Source: Platynereis dumerilii (lineage: Eukaryota > Annelida > Polychaeta > Phyllodocida > Nereididae). Taken from it: a DNA stretch of 64,000 bases. How positions within the stretch are numbered: the stretch's first letter is position 1; every line of letters starts with the position of its first letter. Below the pieces are notes generated by a model. That model did not search any database. It was not told the origin of the DNA and worked only from the letters and a program-made list of their open reading frames with translations. A program made the translations under genes and the position numbers. Location: positions 12,977,658 to 13,041,657 of the forward strand of contig JAPTHN010000018.1 of assembly GCA_026936325.1 (NCBI GenBank), written 5' to 3'. Shown piece after piece: positions 22,302 to 33,535 of this stretch.

Positions 22302-23773
22302 TGCTCAAGGAAGGCCAAAGAGACAATGTGTTGATGCTCTAACAATAACTTCAAAATGTGCAAGATATAAATTACTTCAGTTGAATGCATGTGAGTTGCC
22401 AAGGTAGTTATTTCTGCATCTGTGACTCATAATAAAATTTCATTTCTGCTCTCCTGAACTTGAGGTCACCATGTATACTTTGTGTAGCGAAATTACGTCA
22501 ACTCCTGTCGCAACACGCGCAATAAAATAAATAAAACAAACGCGCGTGTCATTTGCGGTCGCTATTTGTCATTCACGAACGAGCCTGCCAGCCATTGTTT
22601 GAGTTGGGTCTTCCATTCAGAATATATACAGAGACCATACACAGGTTATGGTTGTCAAAGAAATGCATAGTTCAAATTCCTGCAGGTTTCAGTCCCACGA
22701 ACAATGGTCGAAATGACAAGCAAAATTCAAATGACAGATCTGCTCCCCGGGACGAGTCATTGTTAACTGCCTCTGGATGTCCAAGTGGAGCAGGGCTATA
22801 AAATTCCAATGGTGAATGACTTGGTCAGACTAAATCGAAAATGAACACCCAAGCTATTGAGTTTAAAATGGAAAGTGTTAATTGACTTTCACATGCACAA
22901 TTGCACATAAATGAAGCCTATCTGTATTGATTTTTAAGATATAATAAGCCAAAATGTGTAGGCCAAAATATGCAATTAATGAGCTTTTGTGCAAATAAAT
23001 AATTAAGACTTTTAGAGAATGTTACCCTTTTCTCGTTCTTTCTTCCATGCAGCTAATGGAAAATATCAGACCGATTTAAGAGAAACTTTTCAATTAAACG
23101 CCATTTCTCCAGCTTGAGATAGACAACAAAAGTGTTTCCTAAACCAGACGACTGTTTTTTTTTTAAAGTCTGATGGAGTATTATTACATTTTGTAGCATG
23201 AGGCCATTGATGTTTCTCAGCCTTTAAAATGTTCAACAACCATACATATCATCAGGTTTGCTTCCCAAAAGACCAAAATACTTCACCAAGGAGAGAAAAC
23301 TGCCAATGGTAGGTAATCAGCAAGATCAGCACTGTTATTCCATACGGATATTACTCTTTAGTGTTAAAATCAATCACTTTTTCACTGATGCCAGTTTCTA
23401 ACAAAAGCTGCAATGTGATCCTGAAGGTGATAATTGTGTTGGGCTTCAACAACAAAAACTCCATTACATTTTATACCAGTCTATACCAGTCTATATCAGT
23501 CCATTGCAGACCATTGGAAACCTTTTAATGCCATTGATGTCGAGGGCCCTAATGCTTTGATGGTGTGATCTGGTCCAATGTTGGTTGCACCTCACCATAC
23601 CCCACTGGCCCTATGGCAAAATGTAGCAATGTAGCCTGTAGTATGGAGGCCCTCTCTACTTTAACACTGATCAGCTCATAATAGCCTGGAGGGATTTCTA
23701 CCTGCTCCAACACACAGCTAGCCTCAGGTTAAATTGACTTTCACTATTCCTCCTACTCTTAATTGTCAGCAGG
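22302..23773. other. no gene seen
   Basis: Unique-looking AT-rich DNA with a CpG-containing patch near 22490-22560 (acgcgcaataaaa...cgcgcgtg). No supported exon. Confidence 0.4.
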
Positions 23774-24010
23774 ACTTCAACTGGTGGCAGAATTAAACAT
23801 AGTTACATGGCAGCAGGATGTAAAGTGGGATTAGAATCATCAGATCAGTCAGAGCTCAAAGGATTGGAGTCCACTAACAGCTCAGGAGGATCCATTATAC
23901 TAGATAAAGCTGCAAGGGAATATATCCAATCACAGGATTACAGCAGTTGGATTGAGAAGAGCTCCATACACTGTCAAAGGCTGTTACACAGCAGCCACCA
24001 AGGTAAATTA
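23774..24010 (+). CDS. orphan candidate coding exon
   Basis: A strong acceptor (ttcctcctactcttaattg then tcagcag) precedes about 237 bp that stay open and end at a consensus donor (ttag/gtgagtg). The frame has a balanced composition with Ser-, Lys- and Glu-rich segments (YMAAGCKVGLESSDQSELKG, AAREYIQSQDYSSWIEKSS). A well-placed ATG at 23807 could instead make it a first exon. No neighbouring exon that continues the frame was found, and I do not recognise the sequence. An alternative donor is gtaaat at about 24002. Confidence 0.3.
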
Positions 24011-24339
24011 GGTGAGTGAGAACAGAAGGAGCATGTATGTTTTGGTAAATATATCTGCTGGATTAATTTAAGTGTCAGAAAACAAATTTATTGGTAAATG
24101 TTTTTCAGCAATATCCTAGTTGGATGGGAGACATTAAACTGGTGGAGTGGTGGTCCCTTATTTTAATTTTATATGCTGGGACAGCAGCTGGGAAAAAGAT
24201 TCCTAACATGGAGTAAATTTCTTACATGTTGAGGACCAACAGCATCTCTCTCATCGCATCAATCAACCTTGAGAGGCCAGCATTTACATACATTTGGGGG
24301 CTGCACTTTGATATACACTGTACCTGTACTCATGTAGAC

Positions 24340-24400
24340 CTACTTATTGTATTGTATTGTATTGTATATTGTATTGTATATTGTATTGTATATATATATA
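24340..24400. repeat. ATTGT / TATATA microsatellite
   Basis: Tandem TATTG units with TATA interruptions. Confidence 0.8.
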
Positions 24401-24544
24401 TACTATCAGTCATGCACTGCAATGCAGGCACGAAATTCGTGGTGAGCCTTCCATAATGATACAGCTCAGGGCAGCCATAGAACAGCGCCCATGGGCAGAG
24501 ACAAGGGGAACATTGCCCTAGGTTCCCATGCCTTAGCATTCTTC

Positions 24545-24785
24545 ATTTTTGGTGACCGCCGTATGATGATGAGTGATGAGAAGACTGTGAGTCTGGTACA
24601 TACTCTATTAATTCAGGGATGTCCAGGGTCTTTCAGTTGCCCCAGCACAGAACACTGGATACAACCCACCTCCATTTAATGTCCCATGGGCTCAGACCAA
24701 ATTGAGTTCCAGGAGTGGGATTCGAACCCGCGACCTCAGAGCCAGTGGTAGCACAAACAAGCACCTTTAACCATTAAGCCACGGG
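24545..24785 (-). mobile_element. tRNA-derived SINE (family C), copy 1
   Basis: On - it starts with a tRNA-like head (GTGGCTTAATGGTTAAAGG, then CGCGGGTTCGAATCCC as box B) and continues with a body ending at CATACGGCGGTC. The copy at 43649-43947 shares the same head and body (CCAGGAGTGGGAxTCGAACCC; GTCTTTCAGTTGC; ACACTGGATACAACC). Confidence 0.75.
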
Positions 24786-25385
24786 TAACTCTTACCACAG
24801 CATGGAATGAATGTTCCTGATTGGAAAATTAACAGAATGGCACAAGTCAAGCAGAGACATGCATCAAACACATTACCATAAAATGGCTGTATCACTACAC
24901 TACCTATACATTAACATAGCATGCATGCATAATACTTATTGTACACCCATGCCAGGCCCATGTCAACTCTTGTCAACTCTTGCCATGCAAGTGGCATACA
25001 CTGTCTTTGTGATAATATTCGTTGTGACACCTGTCTGCATATCATCACCATGATTTAAATACCAGATTTAAGAGAGGCCTAACGCACATTTTTATTCTGA
25101 TGGAATGTCAATGATAATAATCTAGTCTACAATTTTTAAATATCATGACTGGATCTTCCCTATTCCCCAGGTTGGCTTGTCGCTAGCGACAAGATCCTTG
25201 TCTTAGATAGGTCATCCTGTCCACAGAATTTATTTTAATTGTACATGTTGTATTTAACTAGAGTTACTTTTTCTTGAAATCAATAATAAGTTCAAAATTG
25301 TATAATTTTAATTTTGTGGAGAAATAAAATTCTTGAGTCTTGAGTCTATGTAGATGTGGTGGGAAATATGGAGAGGGTGAGAACA

Positions 25386-25566
25386 AAATATGGAGAGCAG
25401 GGACGGACGCAGGGGGAGGGGATGGGGGGATGCATCCCCCCCCCACCAGACCAAAATTTATATATTTTTACATGTTAATTTTATCATCGCACAGTTGCGT
25501 TATGTCGCGAGCTATGCGATAGCGCGATAGACCCCCCCCCCACTGGAATTTTCTGGATCCCCCCCT
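25386..25566. repeat. G-rich-ended dispersed repeat, copy 2
   Basis: This is the reverse copy of 18733-18915: CAGGGACGGACGCAGGGGG at the left, core TTTACATGTTAATTTTATC, and TTTTCTGGATCCCCCCCTG at the right. Confidence 0.6.
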
Positions 25567-25815
25567 GATGCAGAGGGTAAGAACAAAATATGGAGAGGGT
25601 AAGAGCAAAGCAAGAAATTATTTCTAAAAAATAATTGCAGATGGCTTTAAATTTACAAAGCGGTTACTGTACATGTATCAAACATTTACATGAAAAGATC
25701 TATGAAATATAGATATTGTGGAGAGCAAAATCAACAATTGAGTTTATGCATGTTTATATAGATAATATAGTTCACACTACATAACAATTATACGATTTTG
25801 ACATCAACGCTTTTT

Positions 25816-25849
25816 GTGTCCTCGGGGGGGAACCCCCCGAAGAGGACAC
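25816..25849. other. perfect GC-rich hairpin
   Basis: GTGTCCTC pairs with GAGGACAC, and an inner GGGGGG pairs with CCCCCC around an AA loop, with only a GA/A bulge. It stands alone in AT-rich DNA with a T run just 3' (CTTGTTTTC). Function unknown. Confidence 0.5.
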
Positions 25850-27595
25850 TCTTGTTTTCAAAGTCACTTCCTGTCAACTACACAACTTGGTGTTTTCAGA
25901 AAAACGTTTCACAGGCCAAATGACAATCACAATGCATGTATCCTAGTGATCATATATGATACTTGAGCTTCCCTACCTAAAGTTTCCTGTCTCTCCATCC
26001 TTTATTTACTTCATGCAAGCTATTTTCTTTGATGGCTCAATCACCTTATAAACACCTTCTGCAAAAACCGGCTCTGTGTTGTGCTGTTTATCCATAAGGG
26101 GCACCTCTGGTATTACCAGACTGATGTGCCACCTGGCTGGTAACTGTAAGCAAAGACAGACTCTCTCCCAGCACTCCTATACTTTGCCTATGTAAGTGAG
26201 TCAGGGTGGCCCAGTTCAGCCTTTACCCCTTTTTGGGAGTTATCACCCCTCTCCCTGGCCTGCCTGTGTCACTCCAACTCCATTCCAGCACATGCACCAG
26301 CAGCAACCCTGTTCACATTAAACTTACAAGTACAAAGGTAAAGCTACTTCATGACAAGTTGATGTACATATTGCTCACTGATTTGGAATTTGTTTTATTT
26401 TTATCCCAATCAGATATTCTGACTTTTATGTGCCATTGCTTATACCTTTTTATTAAAATAATGAATAATTTTGTCCTTGACTCTTTTTCTAAGCCTTCAC
26501 TTTTCTGTAACAGTAATCACTTTTTCTGCAGTTTCAACTTGCAACATGTGGAACCATGCTTGTGCAGTCTGCAGAAAGGAGTGAGATCAGGACATTGAGA
26601 CTGTGCTGTGGAATCTAGGCTACAGAGAAATACAGGTCATTCAACGCATTATCAATAGGTCTGCTACACAATACATGTAGGCATTGCAGGCTACACATGA
26701 ACATGTTCTCCCATTCTGCTGCTGGTGCAGGGGCCAGAGTGATCACTCCCAAAAGGGGTACAGCTGCTATAATAATTTCCATACAGACTAGTCAGATGAT
26801 AAAACATTCTAACAGATTCAGATCAGACTCAGATATTTTTATTCAACCAAAATTTAACAAACAACTCAGAATACAATTTATGTGAAGTTACATCAGTTGT
26901 GACAAGTTGAATTTACAGTGCTGTCGTCACTGCCTAACACTTGTAAATCCCATTGTTTCGCCTATTCTATCCTTCATGACATCATCCGCCATCTCCTGTT
27001 GCAACACTTCTGGTGATGTCATAACCAATACCTCAAAAAGTTGGTGGCCCGAGGACACGGTGCATGCATTGCATGCTATTTTATATTTTATGTCTGCCCC
27101 AGCCTGGGATTGAAGCCTGGCCTGCGGTGTGGAAGGTGGGCATGCTATCCATTTTTGAACTTGGGCAGGTGTGGCTGGCAGAATATTAAGAGAGTCCTTT
27201 TACTATAAAAGATCCTTTATGGCTTATATAAAAGCTTATACATTTGAAGGTTAAAGGTTTGTTTTACAAACTTGAAACAAAATGTAATATTTGACTGTAA
27301 AGATCACATCATTCAATTCATACATCCAGAAACACACAAATTAAAGATCTATATTTAGAAACTCCTGAGCCTATACATGTATACACACAGAAACTGATGA
27401 CACTCTTTCACATGGCTTTCACAGTGTTGGAAGACCTATGGCAGTGACACGTTGAAGATAGTTCTGCCAGGGATCTGAGATAGGCTTACTGCCTGCAAAA
27501 AAAATTGGAAAACCAACTATTATCCTGAATGTAGATTCAAAACTGCTCTGAATATGATAAAATCTCTTGTACATCGAACTCATCACCACTCAAAG

Positions 27596-27912
27596 AGGTG
27601 CCATGGCCTAGTGCATAAGGTGTTCGCCTGGTAACTGAGACGTTGCAGGTTCGACTCCCATCCATGGCACGGAGGAACTGAGCAGATCCTTTGTAACTCT
27701 TTGCTTCACTTCACCCAGGTGTAAATGGGTACTTGGCTACAGGCCGTGATGGCGATTGTAGAGTGACTTAGCATTGTGTGCACTGGAAACGGCGGCCTGG
27801 CTGTATACTCCCCGGGGAGTTGAGAAAGGCTCATGCCTGAATAGGCCTGCCAAGGGTGTAATTGTAAAGTCTGTTGAGACTGACTTCGTCGGTGTAATGG
27901 ACTGTAAAAAAA
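27596..27912 (+). mobile_element. tRNA-derived SINE (family D)
   Basis: The head GTGCCATGGCCTAGTGCATA carries a box A and is followed by GCAGGTTCGACTCCCAT as box B. The acceptor arms GTGCCAT/ATGGCAC still pair, but no anticodon stem forms, so it is not a tRNA gene. The body includes GTAAATGGGTACTTGG and ends near GGACTGTAAAAAAAG, an A-rich tail. Confidence 0.7.
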
Positions 27913-28899
27913 GTCTACATTTACATTCATTTACTCAAGACAACAAAAAAAGTAATTGATTTTGACAAACAAGCTTTAATTAAAAAAGCCATTTGGATGA
28001 AGCAACTTTAGTCTAAAATTAACCCATGACAGCCGTTGTCGAAGTGTTTTCGCTTGTTACTGCACACAACTAAACAGGATAACCCCACCTATTTCGAATA
28101 ACACAATAGTCGATTATGATTAATTAGGAATTACGAAAGTAGTTACAAGTCTCAGAGATTTGGGAGTATAAAGGTTAAACCCGAATAACATGGACACATC
28201 CCTGAAACGACATCAGTGATTCAAAATGTATCCTTCTCAGAACAGGAACCTAGAAGTGTATAGAGCTCATTATACATAACTAAATACATAACTAAATTGC
28301 ATAATTCATCACTTGAAAGATGCACAAGGGAACCTCCCATTTATGGAAGCACATACATGCATCATACATGTATCATGCACTGATTTGTTTGAAATAAATA
28401 ATATGACAGAAAAGTTATTCCGAACAGAGACATTATAAATTTATATTTGAAACCTATAGGCTTCTACACAATCGAGTGTACATCACTTTGGTCCAAAAAT
28501 GAACATCATTGGATCTCATCAGGAACAACATCAATGTGTGCATACATATCATAGATATTATCCCCTAAAATGTTTTTGCACAAACTGTTTCTTTTCCTTT
28601 TGTAAAATAATATCATTCATGACCTAAATTATGAATATTTCAGGATCGGTCGAACTTTAGCGGTATCAATCTGACAAGAATGTATTACAATATATTCTTA
28701 TGCTTTCTGTAACTTTTAATTAGGACCGGAGATATGGTCAGTTGAAAAACGTTAATATTGCGCTTTTTTTTTTTACACAGCAGTACATTTAGGGAGTTGT
28801 CCTTTGATAGTTTATCCTTCACTGCGTGGTTATGGTGAGTCAGGGGATCTTCAAATTTTGTGACATTATTCAAGGGTATTGGGGCAACAATTTGATAAA

Positions 28900-29211
28900 G
28901 AAAAAATGAGGACCAGTTCACTGCAAAAAATGCATTCGTGACTCATGATAGCTGATGAAGTGTCATCTTCTCTACTTTGAACATGGAAAACATACAGGCT
29001 GTTTGACTAGCCATGATCAAGAGAAGGCCATTTCAGAGTGAAAATCAGATGCATAATCCTTTCGTTTGGCTGTTACCAACAAGTGGGATAAGTCTCCTTA
29101 AATCAAATTAGAATTGAAAGTATTGGGTATGATCATGACAAATCATCAGCATGATGACACACAAAGTGCCATTTTCACAGTGCAGCAGTATCAAAGTGAC
29201 TGCCTGTAACT
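28900..29211. mobile_element. TIR element, second copy of the 36372-36733 family (reverse orientation)
   Basis: The sequence from ACTCATGATAGCTGATGAAG to CACAAAGTGCCATTTTCACA is the complement of 36425-36700. The outer terminal repeats are eroded on both sides. Confidence 0.65.
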
Positions 29212-29744
29212 GGGACTGAAGCCTTTGTGCGAAAAATAACATATTCTCTCTCCCGTGGTGAATAACCTATACTTATTGGGTCATCATAAGGACCTGGTAC
29301 AGAATGAGAATATTACAATTTTAGGAAGCTTGTAACACCAAAAACAAAAACAAACATTCATGAAAAACTGTGATAGCTAACAGTACATTTGCCGCTTTCG
29401 CTTTAAAACTTCTTTTGTGAATGTTGAAGGTCAATGAAGAACGTAGGTTCCAGCTGAGAGCTTGGCCCCAATATATAGCCGCTGACATGATTACATCAGT
29501 AAACAGCAACTGGAAGCTTCTTATAAATACAACACAGGGGTCTAAACGCATGACATGCCCCTGCATCCAAATACAGCATTATTTCAGAGCCTTATGAAAA
29601 CATTAGCCTATTATGGTCATTTCAGTATGTTGATAAATGTCATATTATGATGTTCAAGAAGAAAAACAAAAATTGTGAGTTCAGAAGAAAATACCATTTT
29701 GACTTTCTTTCTCATTACACAAAGTGTTTGGTATCTGATTCTGA

Positions 29745-30035
29745 TATTCTTCAGGTCCTGGGTTCGAATCCTGATTTGGGACAATAACTAAAATGGTAGA
29801 TGGAAGACGTTCAGATGAGACGTTAAATTGTTGGCCCCTTGTATCGACGGTCTATGCAGGGCAAGTAAGACCCCACATCTGGGGCAAAAGTGAAACATTT
29901 GTGGGCACTCTGTTGTTTCGTAAGTCAGTAGACTCAAGATTCAAACCCATGACCACCTCCCATTGTGCCTATCTGGGTACTTCACAAAATATCATCAATG
30001 GCTTCTGAGGGTGTGGGTTCGAACCCACACCAGGA
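29745..30035 (+). mobile_element. tRNA-derived SINE (family B, microsatellite-tailed)
   Basis: It has the head box-B word GGGTTCGAATCCTG, then CGTTCAGATGAGACGTTAAA and GGGCAAGTAAGACCCC. These match, in reverse, the bodies at 60040-60150 and 62460-62600. Confidence 0.65.
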
Positions 30036-30091
30036 TTAAATTCTATTATATCAATCGCATGTGACGTAAAGCAGGAGGGTGCCTTTTAAGA

Positions 30092-30302
30092 GATGGATGG
30101 ATGATTGGGGCTTTACGTCCTGTATTTGTGCACTTGGTAGGCTAATTAGGACAGGAGGAAGACACAGCAATGAGGCAAAGGATGATTGAAACAGCCGTCC
30201 AACATACATGGCCATGGGTCCAGGTGACCCGGTAAGAGCTGGATTCGAACTTTGGACCCAGCGATTGGCAGCCCAGCACGCTACCACTAGACCAACCCTC
30301 CC
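30092..30302 (-). mobile_element. tRNA-derived SINE (family A), full copy
   Basis: On - the head reads GGTTGGTCTAGTGGTAGCGT (box A) and then CCAAAGTTCGAATCCAGC (box B). The body holds TGTCCTAATTAGCCTACCAA and GGACGTAAAGCCCC. Eight copies or fragments occur in the window, all in this orientation. Confidence 0.8.
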
Positions 30303-30969
30303 CCCCCCCGGAACAGAAATACATCACAGCCTATCATCTCACCATTACTTCTACATCTGGCACCTGCTTACATATTAAGCTGAAATCCCTTCAGAGCCAG
30401 TAGCATTGAGACATGACATGGCTATTTTCATGACAATAGTTACATAAATAATTTATGCATGACTTTTTAAAAACATGTTTGCCTGAGATTAGTGCATGTT
30501 ATCCACACAGGAGGACTAGAAATTGCATAAAAATGGCACAAAACCAGAGGTTGCATAAAATAATAAACAAACAACACCTGTGAATCTGATACAACAAGCG
30601 CAATGAGTTATGTTGACAAACAAAACAACATCTGTGAATCTGGTGATGCAACAGTGACTCATCATAATATCAACTAAAGTTTATATAAACTCCAGATGAA
30701 GTCTACGCAGTTGAAAAGTTACATCAGAATGGTGAAATAGCTATGACATCATGTAAAGAAATACCAGATGGATTGTCTCAGACACAAAAATGTTTTATTA
30801 AATTTTTCAAATGACGATTATACCCGCTCCCTAAAGGATGAATTACTGAATTTACTTAAGTAACTTCATTTTATCCAAGTCTGTGATTTAACGATGCTTA
30901 ATGATGCCAAAATCATAGCTTCCTATACATGACATGTGGAACATTACCCCTAATTCCCTTCATTGTTGT

Positions 30970-31442
30970 TGTAGGTGAGTGAATCAGGTTCTGATTTGCC
31001 ATTGGGTCAATGCTAAACCTCCCCAACCAAACTGCTTCTGGAAGCATGGACTCCAATCCGATGAGTGAAAACATATCGCGTCATGCCGGTCATGGAGATA
31101 TTGAGGCACACAAGACATGAAAATCTGCCAATTGTCTTTGCTCTACAAACAGTATATATATACAGGTCAAAACCTCGGATAAGTAAGAAACCCCAAAAGA
31201 ACTTACAGTGGCCTTGTGTTTCACTTACTCATCATTGTCTTTCACCCATATATGGTACTCAGCGGAGTATGGCAAAGACAATTGGCAGACATTCGTGTCT
31301 CATGTGCCTCAAATATCTACTTTAATGATGCGATATAATTTCATCTCATCGGATGAGAATCCATGCTCCCACGGACAAGCAGTTTAGCATTGACCCAATG
31401 ACAAAACATCACCTGTTTAACTTACTTTCAAGCAGCACTTCA
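30970..31442. mobile_element. foldback DNA element, diverged copy 2
   Basis: It shares with 19011-19497 the words AACCAAACTGCTTCTGGAAG, CATCTCATCGGATGAGAAT and TTTCACTTACT around a central symmetry point near 31195-31215. The ends are degenerate (AGGTGAGTGAATCAG, CAAGCAGCACTTCAC). Confidence 0.6.
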
Positions 31443-31626
31443 CATAACCATACAAATATGACAGCTAGAATTGTCCAAATTTACTGATAACCAAAATGTA
31501 TTGATCACAATTATCAAAGTTTGTTATCCACCAACATGCTCAACATAAATCTAGGATTAGGCCTAGAACCCAGAACCTTCAAAATATTACACAAGTCCTC
31601 AACAAAGTGGCAACTGGGCCACATAA

Positions 31627-32563
31627 GGGTTGTTTTTCAATCGGGGTACGTAGTTTTGTCTCAAGGGGGTAAAAAATGAAGGTCTCTTTTTTCTGGCCAA
31701 ATTGACTTCTTTCTGTTGCTATATACCGTGCCGTGGATTTCTGAAAATTTTAGGGCTACAAGTATTCTGAATTTTCTTTTATTTGACTTTTTGCGTTGTT
31801 GTAGATAATTTGACCAAGGCTCATCCCTCTATTACTGGATGTATAGAACACCCAGTCGTATGTGCTTCTGCTGAGTGGATAGATATATACCTGAAAATGA
31901 AAAATCATCTTACTTGCTTAATTTTGGCCAAGAACTTTGTGCGTGTCAAGGAAAATAGACATTTTCGGAGAGGCCAGCATATTTTCGGAGAGGACAGTTT
32001 ATTTGACGAAGCTGTTTTTGGTGTTCTCTGCTACGAGCATTGTGCAGTTGGTACAACTGAAGTGAAACACTTACCAAAACTTTGTCTAATCTATTGAAGG
32101 AGTATTTCTATAAAATAAAAATTCTCTTAATTGAATGTTATTGCTGTTTTTCTGACCCTATTTCGGAGAGGACAATATTTGACGGAATTGACCTTCATGT
32201 GTTCAATGCAGGATTCTGAACAGACTAATCATAGTTGTTGCATGTAATTCTAATGTTGAGCTCTTGGGACCATGTTGAAAGCATATTCACATTGGTCAGA
32301 ACTTACTGTTGGGTTGGGACTGAAAAATCAGAAGCGACATTTGCCTAATTTGCAAATGAGACAGTAAATTTTGGTCAAAATGACACAAATAAATTTTTTT
32401 CGGGCAGTTATTAACCGATTTGAATAATTTTTTCGCTACTGTAGGTCCGCCTCAGTATGTTTAATCATTCTGTGTAACGTTTTTTCTACATATATGCATA
32501 GTATTTCTGGTATTTTGGATATCGTGTGACTTTCCAGAGCGTACCCCGATTGAAAAACAACCC
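31627..32563. mobile_element. 937-bp non-autonomous DNA transposon with 24-bp perfect TIRs
   Basis: The left end (GGGTTGTTTTTCAATCGGGG, then TACG) is matched exactly by the complement of the right end over 24 bp. ATAA flanks both sides (31623-31626 and 32564-32567), a 4-bp target duplication. An internal + frame at 31783-32097 resembles no transposase I know and is probably fortuitous or captured. The superfamily is unassigned; the 4-bp A/T duplication would be compatible with groups such as Sola or Kolobok-like elements. Confidence 0.8.
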
Positions 32564-32569
32564 ATAACT

Positions 32570-33371
32570 CATCTGAGATCATTGGCCACAACTACCATCC
32601 TGAATGCAATAAAATGCCATGCAAACTTCTTCATGTAACAAGCCATAGAAAGTAGAACTTGAAATGATTCTTGTCAATGCAGTAACCATGTGTTCTCACA
32701 ACTTGAAGAATGAAGTGCAGTGCCATCCTCAATGTATGACATGATATAACATTGATGTTCTCAACATTCAACTTGCCACACAAAGTTTGTTTGCCTTTGT
32801 ATTTCATAGAGGATGACACTGAACAATCCACTCACTAGAATCTAGTGACAATCTGGTGAGAGGACTGTTCAGGACCACCCTCAATGAAATAGAGAGACAT
32901 ACAAACTTCTTCATGTAACAACTCAAGATACATGTAGTGTCAAGACTCTAGAGTCTTATAAGAGTAAAGTATATAGTGGCATCCTCAATGTACACAACAC
33001 TACATTAAAGTTTTCCACATTCAACTACATGCAGCTTCACAATGTTAAGATGATCCTTTTCCAGGGAGTATTATGTAACCTCACAACTGAGAATGTATGT
33101 AGTAGTAATAGTCTCATATATGTAAGAGTGCCATACCTGATCACCATTAATCCCATTTGGACATTTCAATGACAGATGTATATTTCCATATTCCTCTTTT
33201 TTATTGCAGAAGGTCAATCCAGCAGCTGGTTGGGCATCATTTTGTGTGATATATTCTGAGGTCACTGGAGGTCGCTTGCACAAGAGACAACATTCGTCGT
33301 TTTATTATTCGCTGCCACCAGGGGCCGCTACTTGAGAGTTCCTCAGCGCATATATTGCACAGGATCATAAC
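32570..33371. other. no gene seen; upstream region of the peptide gene
   Basis: Two similar stretches (AAACTTCTTCATGTAACAA at 32622 and 32903, each followed by 'gtgccatcctcaatgta'-like text) indicate a local duplication. A denser, GC-richer patch at 33280-33540 directly precedes the peptide gene and may hold its promoter and 5' UTR. Confidence 0.4.
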
Positions 33372-33535
33372 ATGCCGAGGACGTCACGCCAAAACAGTGC
33401 GCGCTCAGGAAACTATGAGGAATTGTTACCTCTTCGAGTAAGAGTTTGTCGAGAGGTGTTCGCGGAGTTAAGACGGACTATTCGCAGTGTCACAAGAGTC
33501 GCGACTAAAAAGACTTCTCCCAACCAGTCGACGAA

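Larger units (their letters stand above)
25050..27595. other. gene-poor stretch with repeats
   Basis: No supported exon. It holds a tandem 'gagggtaagaacaaaatatg' repeat near 25375-25610, split by the G-rich repeat 25386-25566, and a strong hairpin at 25816-25849. Confidence 0.45.

Noticed and set aside
27598-27670. tRNA gene
   Set aside because: Acceptor arm and box B are present but no anticodon stem-loop forms, and a SINE body follows directly.
31783-32097. Host gene or transposase inside the 937-bp TIR element
   Set aside because: Only about 105 codons, no catalytic triad or DNA-binding motif visible, no splice sites.
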